DNA of 64,000 nucleotides from an uncultured Bacteroidota bacterium. Lineage in GTDB: Bacteria > Bacteroidota > Bacteroidia > Bacteroidales > P3. A program made the position numbers and the translations under genes. The notes beneath the pieces were generated by a model. It saw only the letters and a list, made by a program, of their open reading frames with translations, was not told the origin of the DNA and did not search any database. Numbering within the stretch: the stretch's first letter is position 1; each line of letters begins with the position of its first letter. The stretch is from assembly GCA_902774845.1 (NCBI GenBank), contig CACYJU010000003.1, positions 124,001 to 188,000 of the forward strand, read 5' to 3'. This document shows, one piece after another, positions 19,736-27,440 of this stretch.

Positions 19736-22700
19736 CTATTTCCTAACCCAGATTTCGGTGTTCATGCCGTCAAGCAATTCTATCGGCTGCTTGTCAGCTG
19801 AAGCGATGGAGTCAACAAAGTTGAACTCGGTACAGAGGGTCTCGTTACATATATACTCCATATGCTGCTTCACCGCCTCGTCCCATTCGCCGTGGAGAAG
19901 GTCAACGACTATGCGGTCGGTCACATCGAAACCTTCCTTGCGAATGTTCTGTATGCGGTTGACCAGCTCGCGAGCGATGCCTTCGGCACGCAACTCTGGT
20001 GTGACGGTGATATCGAGAGCGACAGTGAGGCTGCCCTCGTTGGCGACGACCCAACCTGGGATATCCTGAGTGGCTATCTCAACGTCGGCCAAAGTCAGTT
20101 CCACCGGCTGTCCTTCGACGGTCAGCTCATAGCGTCCATCTGCTTCGAGAGCATTAATCTGCTCTTGGGTGAAGGTGGTAACGGCGGCATTGATGGATTT
20201 CATGATCTTGCCGTAACGAGGACCGAGCGTCTTGAAGTTTGGCTTGATACGTTTCACCAGCAAGTTATTGTCGGCTGCGAGAAATTCTACTCCTTTGATG
20301 TTCAGCTCGGAGCAGATGAGGTTGGAAACAGCCTCCACCTGATGCTGGAAATGTTCGCCATGTACGGGGATAGAGATCTTCGAAAGCGACTGACGCACAC
20401 GCAGGTTGCTCTTCTTGCGGAGCGAAAGACCCATCGAGCAGATGTGCTGTGCCAGCTGCATACGCTCTTCCAGCTCTTTGTCTATCATCTCCTCATGTGC
20501 CGTCGGGAACGGAGCGTGGTGTACCGACTCCACATCGAGGCGGTGGGTCACGCTGTTCAGGTCGAGGAACATGCGTTCGCTGAAGAACGGCGCAATAGGA
20601 GCCATCAAGCGGCTGAGGGTCTCCAGGCAGGTGTAGAGGGTCTGATAGGCCGAAATCTTGTCGTCGGAGTAGTCGCCTTTCCAGAAACGGCGACGGCAGA
20701 GACGCACATACCAGTTGCTGAGGTAGGCATCGACAAACTCCTGTATGGCGCGACCCGCGCGAGTAGGCTCATAGTCAGCCAACGCCTCATCGACGGTCTT
20801 GGTGAGGGTATTGAGTTCCGAGAGAATCCAACGGTCTATCTCGGGACGTTTCTCTGTGGGAAGGTCGGCCTCCTTGTACTCGAAGCCGTCGATATTGGCG
20901 TAGAGGGCGAAGAAGCTGTAGGTGTTGTAGAGTGTACCAAAGAGCTTTCTCCTAACCTCATCAACACCTTCGACGTCGAACTTGAGGTTGTCCCACGGCT
21001 GCGAGTTGGTAATCATATACCAACGTGTAGCGTCGGGGCCATATTTGCCAAGAGTCTCGAAGGGGTCAACGGCGTTGCCGAGACGTTTGGACATCTTGTT
21101 GCCGTTCTTGTCGAGCACCAAGCCGTTCGACACCACGTTCTTGAATGCGACAGAGTCGAAACACATGGTAGCAATGGCGTGGAGCGTGTAGAACCAGCCA
21201 CGAGTTTGGTCAACGCCCTCGCCGATGAAGTCGGCCGGGAAGTTCTTATCGTTCAGCTCGCCCTGTTTGCCCATATAGTGAATTTGGGCGTATGGCATGG
21301 CGCCGCTGTCGAACCATACGTCGATCAGGTCGGGTTCGCGACGCATCGGCTTGCCGCTGTCGGAAACGAGGACGACGCTGTCGATATAAGGACGGTGGAG
21401 ATCAAATCTGGTATAGTCTTCCGAAGCATAGGGATTCTCCTTCATCAATCCTGCTGCCACAGCCTTGTCTATCTCCTTGCGGAGTTCTTCGACGCTGCCT
21501 ATGCATTTTTCTTCTTTGCCGTCCTCGGTGCGCCATATCGGGAGCGGAGTGCCCCAATAGCGGCTGCGCGAGAGGTTCCAGTCGACGATATTCTCAAGCC
21601 AGTTGCCGAAACGTCCGCTTCCGGTGGCTTCGGGTTTCCAGTTGATGGTCTTGTTGAGTTCGATCATACGGTCCTTGACGGCAGTGGTGCGGATGAACCA
21701 GCTGTCAAGCGGATAGTAGAGCACCGGCTTGTCGGTACGCCAGCAATGGGGGTAACTGTGGGTGTGCTTCTCGCTCTTGAAGAGTTTGCCTTCGCCTTTA
21801 AGCATCACCACGATATCAACATCGAGCGACGGGTCTTTCTCGGTCTTGGCTGGGTCGTATGCGTTCTTGACGAACTTGCCGGCGTATGGGGCGTAGAGGT
21901 CGGTGTTGACGTTCTGTTTCACCCATTCGGGGTCGAGGTCGTCGATTGGTGCGAAGCGGCCTTTCTTGTCGACCATCGGCATCTGCTTGCCGTCGCGGTC
22001 GAAGAGCAGGAGCTCGCCGATGCCGGCTTTTTTAGCTACACGTGCGTCATCGGCGCCGAAGGTGGGAGCTATATGCACTATGCCCGTACCGTCCTCGGTG
22101 GTCACATAGTCGCCAAGGATGATGCGGAAAGCGTCATCGCCAGTGGGTTTCACCCAAGGGATGAGCTGCTCGTAGCGGAGTCCTTCGAGATCTTTACCCT
22201 TGCATTCTGCCACGATCTTGTATTCGGGCGACTTGCCTTCGGGGAACATGCTTCCCACAAGGGCTTTAGCCATAACGATGTGGCAGGGAGTCTCCTTGTA
22301 TGGGTGGGTGGTCTCGATGAGCACATAGTCAATCGAGGGGCCTACACAGAGGGCGGTGTTGGAAGGCAGAGTCCACGGAGTGGTGGTCCAAGCGATGGCG
22401 TAGGTGGGGATGTCTGATTGCTCGATTGCCTGATTGCTTGAGGTCAATCGGAACATCGCCACACAAGTGAGGTCTTTCACGTCGCGGTAGCAGCCGGGCA
22501 TGTTGAGCTCATGGCTCGAGAGTCCTGTGCCGGCGGCAGGCGAATAGGGCTGTATTGTGTAGCCTTTGTAGAGCAAACCTTTGTCGTAGAGTTTCTTCAA
22601 GAGGAACCAGAGAGTCTCGATATACTCGTTGTCGAAGGTGATATAGGGATGCTCGAGGTCAACCCAGTAGCCCATCTGACGGGTGAGCTCGTCCCAGAGG

Positions 22701-23086
22701 TCCTTGTATTTCAGCACCTCGGTGCGGCATGCGCGGTTGTATTCATCTACGGAAATCTTCTTCCCGATGTCCTCTTTGGTGATGCCGAGGTTCTTCTCGA
22801 CGCCCAACTCAACTGGCAGGCCGTGGGTGTCCCAACCCGCCTTGCGGTCAACGAAGAAACCCTTCTGCGCCTTGTAGCGGCAGAAGACATCCTTGATGGT
22901 GCGGGCCATCACATGGTGGATGCCCGGCTTGCCGTTAGCCGACGGGGGGCCGTCGTAGAAAACATACGACGGATGACCTTCCGCCAACTTCTGTCCTTTC
23001 TCGAAAGTCTTGTTTTCCTCCCAGAAACGACGGATTTCCTCGCCGATCTGGGTCATACTAAGCTGCTTATACTCCTTGTAAGCCAT
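19736..23086 (-). CDS. ileS: isoleucyl-tRNA synthetase
   Basis: IleRS charges tRNA-Ile. The 1116-residue protein carries the class I signatures: SANGKPGIHHVMARTIKD in place of HIGH, KMSKRLGNAVDP for KMSKS, AWTTTPWTLPSN of the editing domain, and GWDTHGLPVE. The length and these motif variants match the long, eukaryote-like IleRS form common in Bacteroidetes, a form often less sensitive to mupirocin; that last point is family knowledge. At about residues 214-226 a short insertion (SSNQAIEQSDIPT) is encoded by three in-frame copies of an 8-bp repeat also found between genes (22413-22440). A promoter is visible upstream. Confidence 0.97.
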   Translation of the reverse strand: MAYKEYKQLSMTQIGEEIRRFWEENKTFEKGQKLAEGHPSYVFYDGPPSANGKPGIHHVMARTIKDVFCRYKAQKGFFVDRKAGWDTHGLPVELGVEKNLGITKEDIGKKISVDEYNRACRTEVLKYKDLWDELTRQMGYWVDLEHPYITFDNEYIETLWFLLKKLYDKGLLYKGYTIQPYSPAAGTGLSSHELNMPGCYRDVKDLTCVAMFRLTSSNQAIEQSDIPTYAIAWTTTPWTLPSNTALCVGPSIDYVLIETTHPYKETPCHIVMAKALVGSMFPEGKSPEYKIVAECKGKDLEGLRYEQLIPWVKPTGDDAFRIILGDYVTTEDGTGIVHIAPTFGADDARVAKKAGIGELLLFDRDGKQMPMVDKKGRFAPIDDLDPEWVKQNVNTDLYAPYAGKFVKNAYDPAKTEKDPSLDVDIVVMLKGEGKLFKSEKHTHSYPHCWRTDKPVLYYPLDSWFIRTTAVKDRMIELNKTINWKPEATGSGRFGNWLENIVDWNLSRSRYWGTPLPIWRTEDGKEEKCIGSVEELRKEIDKAVAAGLMKENPYASEDYTRFDLHRPYIDSVVLVSDSGKPMRREPDLIDVWFDSGAMPYAQIHYMGKQGELNDKNFPADFIGEGVDQTRGWFYTLHAIATMCFDSVAFKNVVSNGLVLDKNGNKMSKRLGNAVDPFETLGKYGPDATRWYMITNSQPWDNLKFDVEGVDEVRRKLFGTLYNTYSFFALYANIDGFEYKEADLPTEKRPEIDRWILSELNTLTKTVDEALADYEPTRAGRAIQEFVDAYLSNWYVRLCRRRFWKGDYSDDKISAYQTLYTCLETLSRLMAPIAPFFSERMFLDLNSVTHRLDVESVHHAPFPTAHEEMIDKELEERMQLAQHICSMGLSLRKKSNLRVRQSLSKISIPVHGEHFQHQVEAVSNLICSELNIKGVEFLAADNNLLVKRIKPNFKTLGPRYGKIMKSINAAVTTFTQEQINALEADGRYELTVEGQPVELTLADVEIATQDIPGWVVANEGSLTVALDITVTPELRAEGIARELVNRIQNIRKEGFDVTDRIVVDLLHGEWDEAVKQHMEYICNETLCTEFNFVDSIASADKQPIELLDGMNTEIWVRK
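22413..22440. repeat. octamer repeat inside the ileS coding frame
   Basis: Units CTGATTG, CTCGATTG, CCTGATTG and CTTGA follow each other with an 8-bp period. They match the TGATTGCT word found in intergenic arrays at 61488 and 55181. Three units make 24 bp, which keeps the frame. Confidence 0.7.
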
Positions 23087-23184
23087 TATTATTATTGTTT
23101 CAATGATTTATAATCAATTTACGCCGAACTACCACCCACATTTACAATACATTGCCATCACACATATAGCTTTCAAACAAACTA

Positions 23185-23214
23185 CAAATGTATGAAATAA
23201 ATTTAAAACGCAAA
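23185..23214 (-). promoter_or_regulatory. candidate ileS promoter (TTTG, 18 bp, TACATTTG)
   Basis: On the minus strand TTTG at 23214-23211 and TACATTTG at 23192-23185 are 18 bp apart. They lie about 100 bp before the ileS ATG. Confidence 0.45.
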
Positions 23215-23232
23215 CGGTAGTATATGGAAAAC

Positions 23233-23262
23233 AAAAAAGCTCCGGTTCTTTCGAACCGAAGC
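23233..23262 (-). terminator. Rho-independent terminator after DUF4295 gene
   Basis: On the minus strand a GGCTTCGGTTC arm pairs with GAACCGGAGC around a GAAA loop, followed by six T. It separates the rpmG/DUF4295 unit from ileS. Confidence 0.85.
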
Positions 23263-23293
23263 CAAAACAAAAGCGTATGAAAAAAATGATGTT

Positions 23294-23449
23294 TTATTTC
23301 TTCTTGAGGTATTCCTGAACACCGTCAGCGGGAACGATCTCCTCTTTGAACATGTAAGCGTTGGTCTTGGGAGAGCGGACCATGCGGATAACCTTTGCGA
23401 AACTTTTACCAGTGCTTGTCTTAAGTGTAGCAACAACTTTCTTTGCCAT
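23294..23449 (-). CDS. DUF4295 domain-containing small protein
   Basis: This 51-residue basic protein starts MAKKVVATLKTSTGKSF, contains IRMVRSPKTNAYMFKEE and ends KKK. It matches the small DUF4295 proteins that Bacteroidetes encode beside rpmG, and is probably ribosome-associated, though its function is not established. It follows rpmG by 17 bp and has a good Shine-Dalgarno sequence. The ftsY gene that often follows in this cluster is absent; a terminator comes instead. Confidence 0.85.
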   Translation of the reverse strand: MAKKVVATLKTSTGKSFAKVIRMVRSPKTNAYMFKEEIVPADGVQEYLKKK

Positions 23450-23457
23450 AGTCTATA

Positions 23458-23463
23458 TCTCCT
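23458..23463 (-). promoter_or_regulatory. Shine-Dalgarno sequence for DUF4295 gene
   Basis: AGGAGA on the minus strand lies 8 bases before the ATG at 23449. Strong Shine-Dalgarno sites are rare in this phylum, so this one helps fix the start. Confidence 0.6.
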
Positions 23464-23466
23464 ATA

Positions 23467-23655
23467 CTATTTGATTTCTTTGTGAACGGTTACTTTCTTG
23501 AGGAACGGATTGTATTTCTTGAGTTCGATACGCTCCGGGGTGTTCTTCTTGTTCTTGGTGGTGACGTAACGCGACATACCGGGAACACCGCTTGCTTTCT
23601 GCTCTGTGCACTCGAGTATCACCTGTACTCTTGCATCCTTGTTTTTCTTTGACAT
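23467..23655 (-). CDS. rpmG: 50S ribosomal protein L33
   Basis: The 62-residue protein matches L33: [44 protein letters not shown]. It keeps only one of the cysteines used for zinc binding, so it is the zinc-independent type. It forms a two-gene unit with DUF4295 behind a clear promoter. The rpmB gene (L28) usually seen directly upstream in Bacteroidetes is not here. Confidence 0.95.
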   Translation of the reverse strand: MSKKNKDARVQVILECTEQKASGVPGMSRYVTTKNKKNTPERIELKKYNPFLKKVTVHKEIK

Positions 23656-23725
23656 AGCTTTCTTTCGTTTTTTAGGCGCTTCTCAGCGTTAATATTTTTC
23701 TATTTTTTTCTTCTCAAATCGGACT

Positions 23726-23756
23726 GCAAAAGTACTACTATTTTTTTAATGCACAA
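23726..23756 (-). promoter_or_regulatory. rpmG promoter (TTG, 19 bp, TACTTTTGC)
   Basis: On the minus strand TTG at 23756-23754 and TACTTTTGC at 23734-23726 are 19 bp apart. They lie 70 bp upstream of the rpmG start. Confidence 0.65.
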
Positions 23757-23981
23757 TAAAATTGTTGAAAAAAAGTTTAATATACCACATATCCATCTGA
23801 ATAACAATACATTATACTTTTATATTAAATATCACATTCCACATTCAGTTCCAGCAATGTATACCCCAATAAGCTCTATGTGGATTTCAACTTACAGATC
23901 AGTCAACGCATTAACAACCCACCCTTTCAAAATACAAACTTCAGATTCCAAAAATTAACACTACCACTCTCACCGTAACAC

Positions 23982-24013
23982 AAAAAAAAAGCCCCGACCT
24001 TATAGGTCAGGGC
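23982..24013 (-). terminator. Rho-independent terminator after hsp20
   Basis: On the minus strand GCCCTGACC pairs with GGTCGGGGC (one mismatch) and is followed by nine T. It lies about 30 bp after the Hsp20 stop. Confidence 0.9.
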
Positions 24014-24043
24014 CTTGATGTTCAACTTATTGAAATCGTCGTT

Positions 24044-24475
24044 TTACTGGATGGTAATCTTCTGTGCGAGAGCTTTCTTCTCGTCTTCGGTGAACTTAGG
24101 CAGCTCCACCGTCAGGATTCCGTTCTCCACCTTCGCGCTAATCTGCTCACGCTTCACGTTCTCTGGAAGGGTGAACACCTGCTTGAATTGGGTTGAACTG
24201 AACTCGCGGCGCAACCACTTACGTTCTTCCTTCTCTTCTTTTTTGTTCTCCTTCGTCATCTCCACCACAAGCTGGTTCTCGGTGTCGATGCTGATACTCA
24301 GGTCTTCTTTCTTCAAGCCTGGAACGCAGAGCTCCATCTCGTAGGCTTTGTCTGTTTCGCTGATGTTCATCTTGGGTGTCGCAATGCGCTCTTCAGGCAT
24401 GAATCCGTTGCCCCAGTTGAGAAGCTCGTTGAACAATGACGGCATCAATTCGCGGTTGTTTCTTGTTACTAACAT
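24044..24475 (-). CDS. hsp20: Hsp20/alpha-crystallin small heat-shock protein
   Basis: The 143-residue chaperone holds unfolding proteins in a refoldable state. The alpha-crystallin domain occupies about residues 38-140: PKMNISETDKAYEMELCVPG, WLRREFSSTQFKQVFTLPE and the conserved VENGILTVELPK. The start ATG at 24475 follows a perfect AGGAGG at 8-base spacing. That is unusual for Bacteroidetes and suggests high or inducible translation. Upstream, two copies of a TGTCAT-based motif lie between this gene and the divergent acyltransferase operon. It is monocistronic. Confidence 0.95.
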   Translation of the reverse strand: MLVTRNNRELMPSLFNELLNWGNGFMPEERIATPKMNISETDKAYEMELCVPGLKKEDLSISIDTENQLVVEMTKENKKEEKEERKWLRREFSSTQFKQVFTLPENVKREQISAKVENGILTVELPKFTEDEKKALAQKITIQ

Positions 24476-24483
24476 GGTTTTGT

Positions 24484-24489
24484 CCTCCT
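24484..24489 (-). promoter_or_regulatory. perfect Shine-Dalgarno (AGGAGG) for hsp20
   Basis: AGGAGG on the minus strand ends 8 bases before the ATG. Most other genes in the window have no such site. Confidence 0.7.
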
Positions 24490-24582
24490 ATGATTTTTAA
24501 TTGTTAATACTTTCTGTTTCTCGGCTCTCTCGAACCGTTTTCACACCCATTCCGTCAACATCCATACCATCTCCTATTTTAA

Positions 24583-24640
24583 TGTCATTTTGTCATAAAT
24601 ACAACCATTTTGACCTATTATATTATGTCATTCTGTCATA
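24583..24640. promoter_or_regulatory. duplicated TGTCATNNTGTCATA motif
   Basis: The motif occurs at 24583-24597 and again at 24626-24640, 43 bp apart, between divergent hsp20 and the glycine-lipid operon. The second copy runs into TAATGAC, making a partial dyad. It is a candidate operator for a stress regulator; nothing in the window identifies the protein. Confidence 0.4.
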
Positions 24641-24712
24641 TAATGACTATATAACAACTCTGTTGTTAATATCTTTTGCTCAGTTTGGGATTAGGGGGTT
24701 CAATTTATTGTG

Positions 24713-24720
24713 TACTTTTG
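24713..24720 (+). promoter_or_regulatory. -7 box (TACTTTTG) of the acyltransferase operon
   Basis: TACTTTTG lies 22 bp before the ATG at 24743. It argues against the in-frame upstream start at 24710. A TTTG at 24684-24687 is 25 bp away, longer than usual for a -33 element. Confidence 0.45.
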
Positions 24721-24742
24721 CAAATTAAGTAAAGCACGTATC

Positions 24743-25591
24743 ATGGAACAAACTCAACAAACCAACCTACCTGAAATAGGTCCTGAATACATCAACCTGA
24801 AGAAGATCCTCGAAGCCAAAGGCGTAAAAACCGGACACCTCGTTCGCGCTTTCCTCACCCGGCTGCTACACATCAAGGATCTCAACTCTGGCATATACAA
24901 ACATCGCGATAAGTTCGGCCTCGACTTTGTCGACGCTTTCTTCTATGGAGACCTCGGCATCACGGTCAATACCATCCACCCTGAGCGCATACCGCTCGAC
25001 AGCTATCCCATCATTGCGGGCAACCACCCACTCGGCGGTCCCGACGGCCTGGCTCTCATGGGTGCCATCGGACACTACCGCAAGGACATAATATTCCCGG
25101 TCAACGACTTTCTCATGCATCTCCCAGGATTAAAGTCCCTCTTTGTGCCTATCGACAAGGTAAACAAAAATAAGAATATCGAGGCTCTTGAAAATGTCTT
25201 TGCCGGCGAGAACACACTCCTTTACTTCCCTGCCGGCATGTGCTCGCGCCTACAGAAAGGCAAGATACGCGACCTCGAATGGAAACCCACCTTCATCAAG
25301 AAGGCCATCCGCTATCAGCGCGACATCATACCGGTCTTCTTCGACGCTCGCAACCGCAAGCGTTTCTACCGCATAGCAAACCTCCGCAAACGTCTCGGCG
25401 TAAAATTCAACTTCGAGATGGCTCTCCTGCCGGGCGAGATGTTTGCACAAAAAGGAAAGACCTTCACTCTCGTGATCGGCAAGCCTATCCCTTACACTCG
25501 TTTCGACAACTCTCACTCTGCCAAAGAATGGGCAGCCCTCTTACACGACTTTGTCTACAAACTCAAAGACAACCCCGACCTGGAGTTCTAA
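24743..25591 (+). CDS. glsA: PlsC-like O-acyltransferase, GlsA-like (glycine lipid synthesis)
   Basis: The 282-residue protein has the lysophospholipid-acyltransferase landmarks IIAGNHPLGGPDGLAL (His-Asp catalytic motif) and LLYFPAGMCSR. In Bacteroides thetaiotaomicron an O-acyltransferase of this type (GlsA) works with the N-acyltransferase GlsB to make N-acyloxyacyl-glycine lipids. The neighbour 19 bp downstream is a GlsB-like GNAT protein, which is the main reason for this call. A general 1-acylglycerol-phosphate acyltransferase is the alternative. The start follows a -7 box closely. It probably acts at the inner face of the cytoplasmic membrane. Confidence 0.75.
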   Translation: MEQTQQTNLPEIGPEYINLKKILEAKGVKTGHLVRAFLTRLLHIKDLNSGIYKHRDKFGLDFVDAFFYGDLGITVNTIHPERIPLDSYPIIAGNHPLGGPDGLALMGAIGHYRKDIIFPVNDFLMHLPGLKSLFVPIDKVNKNKNIEALENVFAGENTLLYFPAGMCSRLQKGKIRDLEWKPTFIKKAIRYQRDIIPVFFDARNRKRFYRIANLRKRLGVKFNFEMALLPGEMFAQKGKTFTLVIGKPIPYTRFDNSHSAKEWAALLHDFVYKLKDNPDLEF

Positions 25592-25610
25592 ACATTCAAA
25601 CACTCAAGAA

Positions 25611-26840
25611 ATGGAATCTATCGACATAAGCTATATCCGCGAACCCGTTGACCGCAACCTCCTGCTACAGGAACTCAAGCAACGCCACTTCCTCCGCAAG
25701 ACAAACTACGGAGACAAGGAAATATACGTCACCACAGCTCACCGCTCACCCAATATCATGCAGGAAATCGGACGCCTACGTGAGCTGAGTTTTGCTCTCC
25801 AGGGTGGCGGCACAGGCAAACCAGTCGACATCGACGAGTACGACACACTTCCCGACCCTCATTGCTACAAGCAACTCTTCGTCTGGAGTCCCGCCGATCA
25901 AGAGATAGTGGGCGCCTATCGCTTCATCCACGGAACAAATATCCTTCAACGCCCCGACGGCACCTATGCGACCTCGGCAGCCTCGGAATTCCATTTCAGC
26001 GAGGAGTTCATTCGCGACTATCTGCCCTACACGGTCGAGTTGGGGCGTGCTTTCGTGCAACCTAAATTCCAACCCGGAACCAATCTCAGCAAGGGTCTCT
26101 ACTCGCTCGACAACCTCTGGGACGGCATCGGCGGACTCGCCATGGAGATTCCTGAGACCTACTATTTCTTCGGCAAGGTGACCATGTACTCGCAGATGAA
26201 CCCCGAAGCAAAAGACCTCATCCTCTACTTCCTCAAAAAACACTTCCCTGACCGCGACGGTCTCTTATGGCCATACGAGTCGCGTGACATAACCACCGAC
26301 TTCAACAAACTGCATCGCCTCTTCCGTGGCCGCAACTACAAGGAGGACTACCAGACTCTCGTTCACTCTGTTCGTGAGCTCGGCTCCAGCGTGCCGCCTC
26401 TCATCAACGCCTACATGAAACTCTCCCCCACCATGCGATCGTTCGGCACAGCCATGACTCACGGTTTCGGCGATGTCGATGAGACGGGCATTCTCATCAA
26501 ACTCCGTGACATCTATCCTGACAAACGTTCCCGCTATTTTGAGTCCTACGAGAAACGCAACAAACGACTCGACCGTCGCAACCTCTTCAACATAGACCTC
26601 GAAAAACTCCCCTGGTGGGGCAAGTCCGTCGAAGGCGAGCAGGAGTCCATCGCCGACCATCTCGCCAAGATGAGGGAACGGCAACAGCAACGCCGGCAAG
26701 AGCGTATTGAGAAGCGCAAGTCGACTCAGGAGAAACGCAAAACCGTCCGAAAACCTAAAGAGAAGGCCGAGCCCAAGAATAAGACTCCCAAAGCCACACC
26801 TCACAAAACAAAGGATACCAAAAAGACTACCGAAAAGTAA
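25611..26840 (+). CDS. glsB: OlsB/hemolysin-like GNAT N-acyltransferase, GlsB-like
   Basis: The 409-residue protein resembles OlsB-type N-acyltransferases: EIGRLRELSFALQGGGTG, DEYDTLPDPHCYKQLFVW, EIVGAYRFIHG and VELGRAFVQPKFQ. Family members move a 3-hydroxy fatty acid onto an amino acid, here most likely glycine by comparison with Bacteroides GlsB. The last ~60 residues (from about 345) are a lysine/arginine/glutamine-rich low-complexity tail (RQQQRRQERIEKRK, then KPKEKAEPKNK) not needed for the fold. I chose the ATG at 25611; the frame upstream overlaps the preceding gene. EngB follows after 3 bp. Confidence 0.78.
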   Translation: MESIDISYIREPVDRNLLLQELKQRHFLRKTNYGDKEIYVTTAHRSPNIMQEIGRLRELSFALQGGGTGKPVDIDEYDTLPDPHCYKQLFVWSPADQEIVGAYRFIHGTNILQRPDGTYATSAASEFHFSEEFIRDYLPYTVELGRAFVQPKFQPGTNLSKGLYSLDNLWDGIGGLAMEIPETYYFFGKVTMYSQMNPEAKDLILYFLKKHFPDRDGLLWPYESRDITTDFNKLHRLFRGRNYKEDYQTLVHSVRELGSSVPPLINAYMKLSPTMRSFGTAMTHGFGDVDETGILIKLRDIYPDKRSRYFESYEKRNKRLDRRNLFNIDLEKLPWWGKSVEGEQESIADHLAKMRERQQQRRQERIEKRKSTQEKRKTVRKPKEKAEPKNKTPKATPHKTKDTKKTTEK

Positions 26841-26843
26841 GCC

Positions 26844-27440
26844 ATGCAGATAAAGTCAGCCGAATTCATAGTGAGCAACAGCACTTACAAGAAGTGTCCT
26901 TCCGACGGCCTCCCAGAGTATGCCTTCATCGGACGTAGCAACGTGGGGAAGTCGTCGCTCATCAACATGCTCACCGGCGTGAAAGGGCTGGCCAAGACGA
27001 GCGGCCGTCCAGGCAAGACTCAACTCATCAACCACTTCCTCGTCAACAAGGAGTGGTACATTGTCGACCTCCCTGGCTATGGCTACGCTCGCACGTCCCA
27101 AACCTCTCGCAAAGCGTGGCAGAAGATGATCTCCGACTATATGCTCAAGCGCGAGTCGTTGGTCAACGTCTTCCTGCTCATCGACTCTCGCATTCCGCCT
27201 CAGGCCATCGACTTGGAGTTTGCCAACTTCCTAGGCATGAACGGGATTCCGATGACCATTGTCTTCACTAAGACCGACAAAGAAAAACAACGTATAATCA
27301 GTTCCAATGTCAATGACTTCAAAGCCCGACTGCTCCACGACTGGGAGTCTCTACCCAATATGGTGATGACCTCCTCTCTGACTGGTGTCGGACGTGACAC
27401 TCTGCTCGAACTGATAGAAAACATAAATAAAAGCCTATGA
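26844..27440 (+). CDS. engB: ribosome biogenesis GTP-binding protein EngB/YsxC
   Basis: EngB is a small GTPase needed for 50S subunit assembly. The 198-residue protein shows G1 FIGRSNVGKSSLINML, the G2 region TSGRPGKTQLINHF, G3 DLPGYGYA and G4 FTKTDK. Length is normal. It lies 3 bp after glsB, and its stop overlaps the dacB start (ATGA), so it is embedded in a four-gene operon with lipid and wall enzymes. Confidence 0.96.
   Translation: MQIKSAEFIVSNSTYKKCPSDGLPEYAFIGRSNVGKSSLINMLTGVKGLAKTSGRPGKTQLINHFLVNKEWYIVDLPGYGYARTSQTSRKAWQKMISDYMLKRESLVNVFLLIDSRIPPQAIDLEFANFLGMNGIPMTIVFTKTDKEKQRIISSNVNDFKARLLHDWESLPNMVMTSSLTGVGRDTLLELIENINKSL

Larger units (their letters stand above)
23656..24043. other. 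intergenic region between rpmG and hsp20
   Basis: The region holds the rpmG promoter at 23726-23756 and the hsp20 terminator at 23982-24013. Between them is very AT-rich DNA (about 23740-23980) with no convincing gene on either strand. Short open frames there look like chance. Confidence 0.5.

Noticed and set aside
19862..22417. 851-codon open frame antisense to ileS
   Set aside because: The ileS frame on the other strand is certain. The antisense product has no recognisable motif and is a by-product of codon bias.
23740..23980. Small genes in the AT-rich gap between rpmG and hsp20
   Set aside because: Open frames there have no codon bias, start signal or recognisable product.
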